Shown here one piece after another: positions 16,590 through 23,250 of a stretch of DNA of 64,000 bases. Every line of letters begins with the position of its first letter. Within the stretch, counting starts at the first letter, position 1. The notes below the pieces were generated by a model. It saw nothing but the letters and a program-made list of their open reading frames with translations, had not been told where the DNA came from and did no database searches. This stretch comes from Flavivirga eckloniae (GTDB lineage: Bacteria; Bacteroidota; Bacteroidia; Flavobacteriales; Flavobacteriaceae): positions 4,913,001 through 4,977,000 of the forward strand of contig NZ_CP025791.1 in assembly GCF_002886045.1 (NCBI RefSeq). Direction: 5' to 3'. A program made the position numbers and the translations under genes.

Positions 16590-16788
16590 AATGGCTAACG
16601 TTCAGTATAAGAAACGTAGGGCAGTTGATAAGCGATACGTTTCGGGTTGGTACTAAGCCAAATATAATATTTTGCTTTTATCTTTTTTGTTTAAAATGCC
16701 AAATTTTATATTTGGTGACTTTATAAAAGAGTACAGGCCTTTGGGTAAGCCTAAACTGCCCTATGTTCTTTATACCTTGTTGTCAGTA
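16590..16788 (-). repeat. attC-like site 14 (long form)
   Basis: Core AATGGCTAAC, 5 nt (GTTCA), arm GTATAAGAAACGTAGGGCAG; right arm CTGCCCTATGTTCTTTATAC, 3 nt, core GTTGTCAGTA. The arms pair at about 18 of 20 positions. This is the best folded of all the sites. Confidence 0.9.
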
Positions 16789-16789
16789 G

Positions 16790-17368
16790 TTATTTTAGAT
16801 TTTCACCCAGTAATGCTATTTTTTTTATCCAATTTTTTCTAAACTCAATAGTTGAGTCCTTAATAGGTGAGATGTATGTAACTTTAACAGGTCTAATTCC
16901 GCAAAACTCTAATGTCCCTTTTTTGAACTGATTGATAGTTGGGCTTTTCATAAATAAGTAATCATACCACTTAGGTGTATCAGCGGTTATAATTATTCTT
17001 GCTGTTTTTCCTTTTAAGAGTTTTTCAGGTATTGCTTTTCTAGGAATAGGTTGAAATGTTATTCCAGGAAGAAACACTCTATCAATAAAACCTTTCATCA
17101 ATGCTGGATATCCATACCACCACATCGGAAAAAACCATACAATATGGTCAGCCTTTTTTATTTTTTCTATTGCATCAATTAAATCAGGTTCTAATTCGGT
17201 TCTTTTTCTATATCCAAATCTTAGATTAGGATTAAAATCTAATTCTGAAATATTAATTTGAGTTAATATTACATTGGTCTTATTTGCTCCTTTCTTATAA
17301 GTATCAGATAAAGCATAATTAAAACTTTCTTTATCAGGATGTCCGTTTACTATTAATACATTTTTCAT
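16790..17368 (-). CDS. NAD(P)H-dependent flavodoxin-fold oxidoreductase
   Basis: 192 residues. The start MKNVLIVNGHPDKESFNYAL carries the FMN/FAD-binding GHP loop. HIVWFFPMWWYGYPALMKGF, followed by IDRVFLPGITF, is the conserved signature of the NQO1/KefF/MdaB family of quinone or nitro reductases. Cytosolic. It shares a cassette with a Crp/Fnr gene 59 bp upstream in the same direction, which probably regulates it. A two-electron reductase protecting against quinones or electrophiles is likely; the substrate is unknown. Confidence 0.88.
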   Translation of the reverse strand: MKNVLIVNGHPDKESFNYALSDTYKKGANKTNVILTQINISELDFNPNLRFGYRKRTELEPDLIDAIEKIKKADHIVWFFPMWWYGYPALMKGFIDRVFLPGITFQPIPRKAIPEKLLKGKTARIIITADTPKWYDYLFMKSPTINQFKKGTLEFCGIRPVKVTYISPIKDSTIEFRKNWIKKIALLGENLK

Positions 17369-17427
17369 TTTGTTCTATGTTTGTCACAAAGAACTAAACA
17401 ATCAAATTTTTATAAAAGGACATATGT

Positions 17428-17991
17428 CTAATTCGAAATCAACTTTCTTATTCGGCTCAAGTGTCTTTGGGTAATACCTAAATACGAAGAAAGGAAGTTA
17501 AGAGGGATTAGCTGTAAAAGTTTTGGTTGGTTATTCAATAAATCGCGATAACGTTGTTCAGCGGTTTCTCTTTGTAACAAAAAAATTCTTTTTTCCATTT
17601 TGATATATTCTTGTTCAGCGATAAACTTAAAAAGCCTTAACCAATTAGCACTTGATTTTTCTAATTTCAGAATCTCATCTTTTGAGATGGTTAATAGCTC
17701 AATATTAGTCAAAGCTTGGATGTTTTCAGCAGTTTTTTCTTGTGATAAAAAAGAAGAATAGGCACTAACGAAAGAATTAGAAAAAATAAAGCAGTACGTT
17801 ACTTCTTCCGATGATGATGAATGATAAAATGACCTAAATAATCCAGAAATCACAAAACCAACTTCCTTAGATACTTGACCTTCTTTGATAAAAAAATCAC
17901 CTTTATTTATTTTTTTAAGAACTACTTTTTTCTCAAATGTATCAATTTCTTCATCAGTTAATATATTAAATGCTTTTAAATAGTCTCTCAT
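17428..17991 (-). CDS. Crp/Fnr family transcriptional regulator
   Basis: 187 residues from the ATG at 17991 (MRDYLKAFNILTDEEIDTFE); a TTG-started extension reaches into site 15. Effector domain about residues 15-110 (KINKGDFFIKEGQVSKEVGF, VISGLFRSFYH), long dimerisation helix about 111-140 (WLRLFKFIAEQEYIKMEKRI), HTH at the end (LNFLSSYLGITQRHLSRIRK). It is the first gene of a two-gene cassette with the flavodoxin-fold reductase. A complete regulator inside a mobile cassette is notable. Confidence 0.88.
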   Translation of the reverse strand: MRDYLKAFNILTDEEIDTFEKKVVLKKINKGDFFIKEGQVSKEVGFVISGLFRSFYHSSSSEEVTYCFIFSNSFVSAYSSFLSQEKTAENIQALTNIELLTISKDEILKLEKSSANWLRLFKFIAEQEYIKMEKRIFLLQRETAEQRYRDLLNNQPKLLQLIPLNFLSSYLGITQRHLSRIRKLISN

Positions 17992-18000
17992 TTTTTTAAT

Positions 18001-18136
18001 TACTGCCAACGGTCTCGGCTATGAGTAGTTGCGTGGTTTAGCGGTTAACTTTGCAAGTACACACCAAACTGAAAATCCGTGAGGATTTTCAGAAGTATGC
18101 CAGAACAAGCAATTACTTATAGCCATTGTTGTGCAC
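18001..18136 (-). repeat. attC-like site 15
   Basis: Core TACTGCCAAC, 6 nt (GGTCTC), arm GGCTATGAGTAGTTGCG; body with GAAAATCCGTGAGGATTTTC; right arm GCAATTACTTATAGCC, 3 nt, core GTTGTGCAC. The stop of the next gene (18117) lies inside it. Confidence 0.88.
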
Positions 18137-18524
18137 TGGCTTTTATTTTTTCATTTATTCGGTCAAATTTCTTTTCTCCGAGTTCAGTTTTTATTAGTTC
18201 AGAATTCCGTTCCACCAAGTTTTTAAATGTCTGAAATTCAGTTTCTTTTTTATTCCAAAATTCAGTCGGTAAACCCGAAATCGCTACAAGTAAATCGCCT
18301 TCGTAAAAGTCGCCTTCAGTCAATATATTCCGTTCGAGTTTCTCGAGTGCAATTCCAATTATGTGTTTAGTTCCGATATGTTGAGAAATCAAAAGTCTTA
18401 ATTGTTCGTTGGTCAATTCTCCAATATTTATTTTCCGATAACGATGGCATTTTTCGACTAAACTTGTCGGAAACTCGGAAGGTTCATTCCAATAATCGTT
18501 TTCTAATTGTTCAATTGATTTCAA
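18117..18524 (-). CDS. CdiI-type contact-dependent inhibition immunity protein
   Basis: About 135 residues from a TTG at 18524 (KSIEQLENDYWNEPSEFPTS follows). The signature ENDYW-EP-EFPTSLVE-C, then LTNEQLRLLISQHIGTKHII and ILTEGDFYEGDLLVAI, is typical of the CdiI_2 immunity family. These bind and block toxin tips of contact-dependent systems. No cognate toxin is in this cassette, so it may be an orphan immunity gene that protects against neighbours. It overlaps the upstream gene by 14 bp, and its last codons run into site 15. Confidence 0.75.
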   Translation of the reverse strand: MKSIEQLENDYWNEPSEFPTSLVEKCHRYRKINIGELTNEQLRLLISQHIGTKHIIGIALEKLERNILTEGDFYEGDLLVAISGLPTEFWNKKETEFQTFKNLVERNSELIKTELGEKKFDRINEKIKASAQQWL

Positions 18525-19002
18525 ATGGCCCAAAATTTACTTGACATTCGTTTCTATTTTCTGCTAGTTCTAAATAAACTCCAAATTGGTAGTCAAGTTG
18601 ACTTATGTATTCGTTGATTTTTATTAAGTCAAATTCCTTTTTTGAGTTTTTCCACTGCATCTTCATTTCTATTTCTAACAGATTGTCTGTTGTATTTCTT
18701 TTATGAACTATTACATCAGGATATACTGCACTAGCTTTTTTTCCATATTTCTCAAAATCCAGTCTTTTTCCAATTTCATTGCCGATTATGTCTTCTCCAT
18801 AATTATTTAGCATTCTGTTATATTCAACATCTACAACGTAATCTTGGTTTGCAAAATGCTTTTCTAAATACAGAGCAAATCTGTGAGTAATAGACCTTTC
18901 GTGTAAATTGTAAGTTTCGAAAATAATTTCAGAATCCTTTTCATACAATTCGTCAATTGTAAGTCTAATTTTTTCTTCTATTTGTTCTCTTGAGTAGCTC
19001 AT
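18511..19002 (-). CDS. PD-(D/E)xK nuclease-like protein
   Basis: 163 residues from the ATG at 19002 (MSYSREQIEEKIRLTIDELY). The core shows YPDVIVHKRN followed by NLLEIEMKMQWKNSKKEFDL, that is PD-x(n)-ExK as in restriction-endonuclease-fold proteins, preceded by HRFALYLEKHF. It overlaps a CdiI-like immunity gene, so the pair may be a toxin-antidote or defence unit. Many proteins of this type in small mobile units are uncharacterised. Catalysis is inferred from the motif. Confidence 0.6.
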   Translation of the reverse strand: MSYSREQIEEKIRLTIDELYEKDSEIIFETYNLHERSITHRFALYLEKHFANQDYVVDVEYNRMLNNYGEDIIGNEIGKRLDFEKYGKKASAVYPDVIVHKRNTTDNLLEIEMKMQWKNSKKEFDLIKINEYISQLDYQFGVYLELAENRNECQVNFGPFEIN

Positions 19003-19011
19003 TTTTAGCTT

Positions 19012-19147
19012 GTGCACAACGTGTTCGTGTATGGTTTGTTGCGGGAAAAGACGTAAGTATTTTTCCGCTAGACCTAAAGGTAATTAATAAGATTGAATTT
19101 CCGAGAGGAAATTCAGCAGCAATGAATTATACATGTTATTGTAAGTA
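19012..19147 (-). repeat. attC-like site 16 (core GTT changed to ATT)
   Basis: Core GTGCACAAC, 6 nt (GTGTTC), L box GTGTATGG; body with GAATTTCCGAGAGGAAATTC; right arm TTATACAT, 3 nt (GTT), then ATTGTAAGTA. The last word would be GTTGTAAGTA in an intact site: the first G is now A, at 19138. The partner word at 19999 is the intact TACTTACAAC. Confidence 0.8.
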
Positions 19148-19152
19148 GTTTT

Positions 19153-19524
19153 TTACTCAGTTTGTAGTGTATTTGTTATTTCCTTTTCGTAAAATTTTCC
19201 TCTATCGTCTGTCGCAATAACTTTTGGTCTTTTTCCATTTTCCCAAATTAGTTCAAATGATTTTAGAGAGTCAAATTCCACGTTTTGTGATTTGAAATGC
19301 TCATTTATGTTATTATGCCAATAGCCAATTGATTTAGTAATTCGGTCAGAAATCATTGTCTTTGGTTGGAACTCTTTAGTTTTCCAATCAATTTTTATGT
19401 CATGATTCTTTCCATTTATTTTATTCAATTCATCAATTACGAAATCAGAATCAACATAATTTTCATAGCTTAAAAAACTATGTCCAAAATTGTGAATCGC
19501 TGAAGGAATATTTTTGTATTTCAT
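19153..19524 (-). CDS. Hypothetical protein, partner of the barstar-like gene
   Basis: 123 residues, cytosolic, no recognised domain. N-terminal MKYKNIPSAIHNFGHSFLSY, then YVDSDFVIDELNKINGKNHD, then SFELIWENGKRPKVIATDDR. The start overlaps the stop of the upstream barstar-like gene by 4 bp (ATGA, 19521-19524), showing translational coupling. It could be part of an immunity module; there is no sequence evidence for a toxin. Confidence 0.6.
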   Translation of the reverse strand: MKYKNIPSAIHNFGHSFLSYENYVDSDFVIDELNKINGKNHDIKIDWKTKEFQPKTMISDRITKSIGYWHNNINEHFKSQNVEFDSLKSFELIWENGKRPKVIATDDRGKFYEKEITNTLQTE

Positions 19525-19985
19525 ACCTCTAATTTTTCCACTATCAAATCAACAAATTCAGCTTTTCTCAATAAATCAATAATAAAATCAAAATCATCTT
19601 TACCGAATATTTTTACTAGTTTTTCAGTTCCGATTATTTCTATAACGCAATCTCCTGGAAAACCTGGTCCTTCAGCTGTTATTGCATCATTAAAAGCGTC
19701 AAGATTCTTTCCGAAATGTTTTCCCGATTCATAATCGATTTCCGCGACATATTTATTCCAAAAATCTTGTTTAGAATCACAAAACTCTCCGTTTATAAAT
19801 ATTTTTCTTTGACGCATAACTTTTCCATTTTCGTCCTCAGTTATGCTGATAAAAGTATCTTTTCCATAAGCGAATTTGTCAAATACTTTGGAATAGCCAA
19901 GATTCAACCATCTTTTATAAATCAATTTCCCATTGAAATATAAATAGAGTTCATTATCATCCTTTATTTCCTTTCGTATTATCAC
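19521..19985 (-). CDS. Barstar-like (ribonuclease-inhibitor) family protein
   Basis: 154 residues starting at a GTG (19985). The C-terminal half resembles barstar: FWNKYVAEIDYESGKHFGKN, LDAFNDAITAEGPGFPGD, then VIEIIGTEKLVKIFG and DFDFIIDLLRKAEF, with the family's YFGxNLDAxND loop that docks into a barnase-type RNase. The N-terminal half (NELYLYFNGKLIYKRWLNLG) is an extra beta domain. Barstar relatives act as immunity proteins against polymorphic RNase toxins. No toxin gene is nearby, again suggesting orphan immunity. Confidence 0.6.
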   Translation of the reverse strand: MIIRKEIKDDNELYLYFNGKLIYKRWLNLGYSKVFDKFAYGKDTFISITEDENGKVMRQRKIFINGEFCDSKQDFWNKYVAEIDYESGKHFGKNLDAFNDAITAEGPGFPGDCVIEIIGTEKLVKIFGKDDFDFIIDLLRKAEFVDLIVEKLEV

Positions 19986-19998
19986 AGTTTGTTTAAAT

Positions 19999-20138
19999 TA
20001 CTTACAACGGTCTCGTATAACCGTCAGTTACGGGTTAAATTAGCCATTATTTTCGGTTTGATACAGACCTTAGCAATTCCGAGTGGATTCGGACGTAGTC
20101 GAATCCGCCGTAATTGCGGTTATACATTGTTGCCATTT
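19999..20138 (-). repeat. attC-like site 17
   Basis: Core TACTTACAAC, 6 nt (GGTCTC), arm GTATAACCGTCAGTTACGGG; right arm GCCGTAATTGCGGTTATAC, 3 nt, core GTTGCCATTT. Inner hairpin GATTCGGACGTAGTCGAATC. Confidence 0.9.
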
Positions 20139-20178
20139 CGTTGTTTTTTTCAGCCATTAATTCATTTCGAATATTGAT

Positions 20179-20739
20179 TTATTGATACAAAACATATCTT
20201 GGTGGTTTTAGTCCATTCAGTCGCAAATAAACAAGCATTTGTCCTCTGTGGTGAGTTATGTGGTCGGTAAGCAACAACAAAATCTGTCTTTTTGTTCTGT
20301 CCGCTCCAAAATAGTCCAATCTTTCTTTAAGTCTATTTGGGTCAAAATTTCCGATGAACTCTATTGTTTTGTCAAAAGTCTCATTGATTTTAGCAATCAT
20401 TTCTTTTTTCGATTTGTTGTCAACTTTGAGCTCCGTGTCGGTATTCCAATCTCTCGCTTCACGTCCGCCCATTAATGATTGACTGTGCCAATCCATTGCC
20501 CAACCAATATGCATTAAATTTTCCGCAAAACTCATTGATTCAGGCGTTGCTTTAAATTCATACTTATCTTCTGGCATTGTTTTCGCTACAAGAATTAAAT
20601 ATTCTTTCGATTTTTCTAATCGTTCCAAATATTCTTTGATGAAGTCATTTTCTTGTGCAACAATCGGCTGTGTAAATGAGGACAAAAGCATTACCGAAGT
20701 CAGAATTAATAGATATTTTATGTTTTTTATTTGATTCAA
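20179..20739 (-). CDS. DinB-like protein with signal peptide
   Basis: 186 residues if started at the TTG at 20739 (then NQIKNIKYLLILTSVMLLSS); the frame upstream enters site 18, and no ATG precedes the signal peptide. Residues 1-25 are a signal peptide ending VAQ. The mature part is a DinB/YfiT four-helix bundle: LMHIGWAMDWHSQSLMGG carries one metal-ligand His, and LLLLTDHITHHRGQMLVYLR carries the H-x3-H motif. Such proteins bind Zn or Ni and some are thiol-dependent transferases. A secreted form is common in Bacteroidota. Boundary words match at 9 of 10. Confidence 0.8.
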   Translation of the reverse strand: MNQIKNIKYLLILTSVMLLSSFTQPIVAQENDFIKEYLERLEKSKEYLILVAKTMPEDKYEFKATPESMSFAENLMHIGWAMDWHSQSLMGGREARDWNTDTELKVDNKSKKEMIAKINETFDKTIEFIGNFDPNRLKERLDYFGADRTKRQILLLLTDHITHHRGQMLVYLRLNGLKPPRYVLYQ

Positions 20740-20769
20740 TTTATTATTTACGTTGGTTTGGTCACAATG

Positions 20770-20970
20770 AATGGCAACGTCTCGTATAAGAAATGTAGGG
20801 TAGGTGATAAGCACTTTCATTTCGATTTATTACTTAGCTAAATATAAATATTTTGCTTTTATCTTTTCTATTATAAACGCCAAATTTTATATTTAGCGGA
20901 CTTTATTATGATTCACAGGCTTTTCGGCTTAGCACAAATGCCCTATGTTTTTTATATATTGTTGGTGGCA
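20770..20970 (-). repeat. attC-like site 18 (long form, proximal)
   Basis: Core AATGGCAAC, 5 nt (GTCTC), arm GTATAAGAAATGTAGGG; right arm CCCTATGTTTTTTATATAT, 2-3 nt, core GTTGGTGGCA. The proximal-most site found. The expected partner CTGCCACCAAC right of the next genes is not seen. Confidence 0.85.
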
Positions 20971-20971
20971 G

Positions 20972-21352
20972 TTATTGTTTCTCAATTTTTGGTATTTCTG
21001 ATTTGTCCAAGAAAATTATTTTGTTCTTTTTCTTTCCAACGTTTATCATTTCGTCCGCACCTGTTGAAGCTCCTCCAATTCTCAAAACTGCATCACAATG
21101 GCTGATTAGTTTAACAGCAATTGGATGGAAAATTTCATTAAATATTTCATCTCCTATTTTCTTTGAACCAGCGATTTCTATCATTGGCAAAGCAAACCAT
21201 TCTCCTAAAACTGGCATATGTCCCATTTTGTATAATTCCAAAGCCATATTGCTCATTGCTTGTACATTTCTCTCAATTAATTCAGGGTCATCATTTGTTC
21301 CAGATCTATAAGGTCCAGCAACAAGTATTAAGAGTGATTTATTATTTTTCAT
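20972..21352 (-). CDS. DUF4406 / nucleoside 2-deoxyribosyltransferase-like protein
   Basis: 126 residues. The start SLLILVAGPYRSGTNDDPEL has the GPYR-type loop of nucleoside-deoxyribosyltransferase-like (DUF4406) proteins. VQAMSNMALELYKMGHMPVL and HCDAVLRIGGASTGADEMIN with GKKKNKIIF follow, as in that fold. It may bind a nucleotide or sugar-phosphate. The ATG shares one base with the stop of the upstream NUDIX gene (TAATG), so the two are coupled in one cassette and may act on related nucleotide-type molecules. Confidence 0.75.
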   Translation of the reverse strand: MKNNKSLLILVAGPYRSGTNDDPELIERNVQAMSNMALELYKMGHMPVLGEWFALPMIEIAGSKKIGDEIFNEIFHPIAVKLISHCDAVLRIGGASTGADEMINVGKKKNKIIFLDKSEIPKIEKQ

Positions 21353-21930
21353 TAAAGAATTTTTTTAAGTTTAATATGTTGAAGTAAAATTATTGTTTTT
21401 CCATCTTTTATTTCTCCGGATTCTATCATTGACATTGCTTTATCAATTGAAAGCTCTAAAACTTCAATATTTTCTTCTTCTTTTTCGAGACCACCACCAT
21501 CCGATACTTTCATTTCTTTTGAATATTCAGCAATGAAAAAATATACTATTTCGGTTACAGAACCAGGTGACATATATGCCTCAAAAATTTTCTGAACGTC
21601 TTTAATTTTATAACCAGTTTCTTCTTCTGTTTCTCTTTTAATACAATCTTCCGCATTTTTTTTGTCTAAAAGTCCTGCACAAGACTCAATTAGCATTCCA
21701 CTTTCGTTTCCATTTACATAAGTCGGAAGCCGAAATTGTCTTGTAAGTATTACTGTTTTAGATTCTGTATTGTAAAGTAGTATTGTTGCTCCGTTTCCTC
21801 TGTCATAAGCTTCTCTACTCTGTGATTGAATTGAACCATCTTTTTTCAAATATTGGTAAGTTATTTTCCTTAAAGTGTACCAATTGTTAGATAAAATTTC
21901 TGTATTTGTAATCTTAATTTTGTCTATCAT
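21352..21930 (-). CDS. NUDIX hydrolase, NudK-like
   Basis: 192 residues. The Nudix box is clear: GLLDKKNAEDCIKRETEEET plus G (GxxxxxExxxxxxxREUxEExG), with the GDP-mannose pyrophosphatase-type leader ATILLYNTESKTVILTRQFR and RLPTYVNGNESGMLIESCAG. It should hydrolyse a nucleoside diphosphate sugar such as GDP-mannose, or ADP-ribose; the exact substrate is uncertain. It is coupled to the DUF4406-like gene downstream. This is the last cassette with a recognisable left site; its right boundary is not identified. Confidence 0.85.
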   Translation of the reverse strand: MIDKIKITNTEILSNNWYTLRKITYQYLKKDGSIQSQSREAYDRGNGATILLYNTESKTVILTRQFRLPTYVNGNESGMLIESCAGLLDKKNAEDCIKRETEEETGYKIKDVQKIFEAYMSPGSVTEIVYFFIAEYSKEMKVSDGGGLEKEEENIEVLELSIDKAMSMIESGEIKDGKTIILLQHIKLKKIL

Positions 21931-22018
21931 TTATGAGGTTTGTTTTAATACTTTGAATTAATTAGATATCTTATTTCTGTCAACTATTATTCTCTTGAAA
22001 TTTGATTTATTCGTATTG

Positions 22019-22190
22019 TTTGCAATGTACTTTCCCTTCAATTTTTGCGCAGTTGAGTTTTACCCAATGAATTCTTGAAGAATTAGGAAAGTCTATTAAT
22101 GCTTTTTCCAAATCAGGGTTATCATATTTGTTTTTACCTGCTAATCCGATAAAATAGCTTATCGCAAATTTCTCCGCTAAGTCGGGAGAC
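22019..22190 (-). pseudogene. C-terminal fragment of an unrecognised protein
   Basis: The minus strand reads, without ATG, DLAEKFAISYFIGLAGKNKY, then DNPDLEKALIDFPNSSRIHW and VKLNCAKIEGKVHCKQYE before a TAA at about 22019. It is clearly protein-like (hydrophilic, codon-like), but no upstream start exists, and the frame continues into the end of the next gene. A decayed gene in the proximal flank; family unknown. Confidence 0.45.
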
Positions 22191-22221
22191 TTTGCGGAGC
22201 GGGTTTTCTGCTTTTGAAATT

Positions 22222-22875
22222 TTACAATGTATAGGTAAACCCAAAGTATAAATCGATACCGTCTCCGTTTAATTTATCAAAAATAGAGTCACCTATAGGC
22301 TGTTTATTATCATATTTTGAGCTATAGTACTTTATACCAATAAGAGCGCCAAACTTTTTTACACCTATAAATTCATATTCTGTTAAGAGCACAACTCCCG
22401 AAGTTCCATCGTATTTTAATGTTCCGTCAAGCCCCAAATCACCGGCATCAATTTTCAATTTTCCACCTGTATAAAAACCATAACCTATACCAATGTTTAA
22501 AGTTTGGTCCTTTGATGGGTTAAGCCCTATTAAATACTTGAATGTAGGTTGAATAGAAATTCTATTAAAAGATGTAGATACATTTGAAAGCTCTGGTCTT
22601 AGTGTGCTAGAATTAAATATGAAACTAGAACCTATTTCATATTTTTTATTAAAGATATATCTTGTAGTGAATCCAACCTTTAATCCTCCGCCAGCACTAA
22701 TTGATGACGATTTATTGTCTTCGTCAATGAATAAATCAATATTATCAAAACCTAACCCTATTCCGAATTGTAAACCAATTCTAAATTGATTATTTGCCTT
22801 TGGATTTGATTCTTGAGCCAATGCAATATCAATAAATGAAATCGCAATTACGCATAAAATTATTTTCTTTCTCAT
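22222..22875 (-). CDS. Outer-membrane beta-barrel protein
   Basis: 217 residues with signal peptide MRKKIILCVIAISFIDIALA and then QES. Amphipathic strands fill the rest (FRIGLQFGIGLGFDNIDLFI, LKVGFTTRYIFNKKYEIGSS, IGIGYGFYTGGKLKI) and the end DLYFGFTYTL has the terminal aromatic pattern of outer-membrane barrels. Probably an 8- to 10-strand porin-like protein; ligand unknown. It is flanked by gene fragments on both sides, and no cassette boundary words are recognised around it. Confidence 0.75.
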   Translation of the reverse strand: MRKKIILCVIAISFIDIALAQESNPKANNQFRIGLQFGIGLGFDNIDLFIDEDNKSSSISAGGGLKVGFTTRYIFNKKYEIGSSFIFNSSTLRPELSNVSTSFNRISIQPTFKYLIGLNPSKDQTLNIGIGYGFYTGGKLKIDAGDLGLDGTLKYDGTSGVVLLTEYEFIGVKKFGALIGIKYYSSKYDNKQPIGDSIFDKLNGDGIDLYFGFTYTL

Positions 22876-22962
22876 AATATTTTATTGATAGATATAGTTA
22901 AAAGTTGAAATCATTCCCAATCTGGCAGATTACCATATTGGTTCTTTGCTTTCATTTTTTAT

Positions 22963-23113
22963 GTTCTAATTAAAATTCCCAAATTAGAATAGTCAGCTTT
23001 AGACTCATACTTAAGTAAGTTCAACATTACGACTTGTCCTTTTTGATGAAAATTTAAGTGAAAATCCATTCCTGATTCCGGAGTTTCATCAATATATTTA
23101 ACTGATATACTAT
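22963..23113 (-). pseudogene. C-terminal gene fragment (DUF1330-like?)
   Basis: The minus strand encodes KYIDETPESGMDFHLNFHQK, then GQVVMLNLLKYESKADYSNL and GILIRT before a stop at about 22963. The VVMLNLLKY-type strand is reminiscent of DUF1330 or related ferredoxin-fold proteins, but that is a weak resemblance. No start codon, so it is a remnant. The Crp fragment follows on its 5' side. Confidence 0.4.
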
Positions 23114-23160
23114 TTTTATGCAAATGTCGTACTTGCATACCAAAAAATCATTGATGTAGG

Positions 23161-23250
23161 TCAAGAAAGAGAATTAAGCTTTTTTCTAATTCTACTAACA
23201 GTTTCCGGGCTAATATTTAGATACTAAACTATGTCATATTGAGGAATTTC
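23161..23250 (-). pseudogene. Crp/Fnr C-terminal remnant
   Basis: The minus strand reads NEIPQYDIV, a TAG, then YLNISPETVSRIRKKLNSLS and stop (23161). ISPETVSRIRKK is the recognition helix of Bacteroidota Crp/Fnr regulators. With an internal stop and no upstream domain it is a relic. It is the third Crp relative in or near the array. Confidence 0.55.

Larger units (their letters stand above)
14164..16599 (-). repeat. Duplicated cassette, copy 2
   Basis: 2436 bp, the same length as 5205-7640 and almost identical (a few substitutions, mostly in the site interior). It contains the lipoprotein gene and the IS481 element at equivalent positions, with a constant offset of 8959 bp. Confidence 0.85.
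2064..21930 (-). mobile_element. Integron-like gene-cassette array
   Basis: About 19.9 kb in which all genes lie on the minus strand and are grouped in cassettes of none, one or two genes, separated by 19 sites numbered 0 to 18 below. Each site runs AAC, 5-6 nt, an L box, a variable hairpin body, the complementary L box, 3 nt, GTT. The 7-10 bases starting at GTT on the left of a cassette are the reverse complement of those ending in AAC on its right (for example 2481-2489 with 3100-3108; 3229-3238 with 3875-3884; 11352-11361 with 11865-11874; 13536-13545 with 14154-14163). These words change from cassette to cassette, so complementarity follows the cassette and not the site. That is the hallmark of integron cassettes with R'' and R' boxes. 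A truncated IntI-like recombinase lies beyond the proximal (right) end at 23643-24065. The L-R spacing of 3 on one side and 5-6 on the other differs from textbook attC, so standard models may miss these sites. Confidence 0.85.

Noticed and set aside
2369-20970. Sites interpreted simply as REP elements, terminators or a CRISPR array
   Set aside because: Boundary words change per cassette and are complementary across each gene, which such repeats would not show; spacers contain genes and not 30-bp protospacers.
21975-21990. Right boundary of the NUDIX/DUF4406 cassette (CTGTCAAC)
   Set aside because: The expected partner is CTGCCACCAAC; only a partial match is present and no attC-like arms follow.
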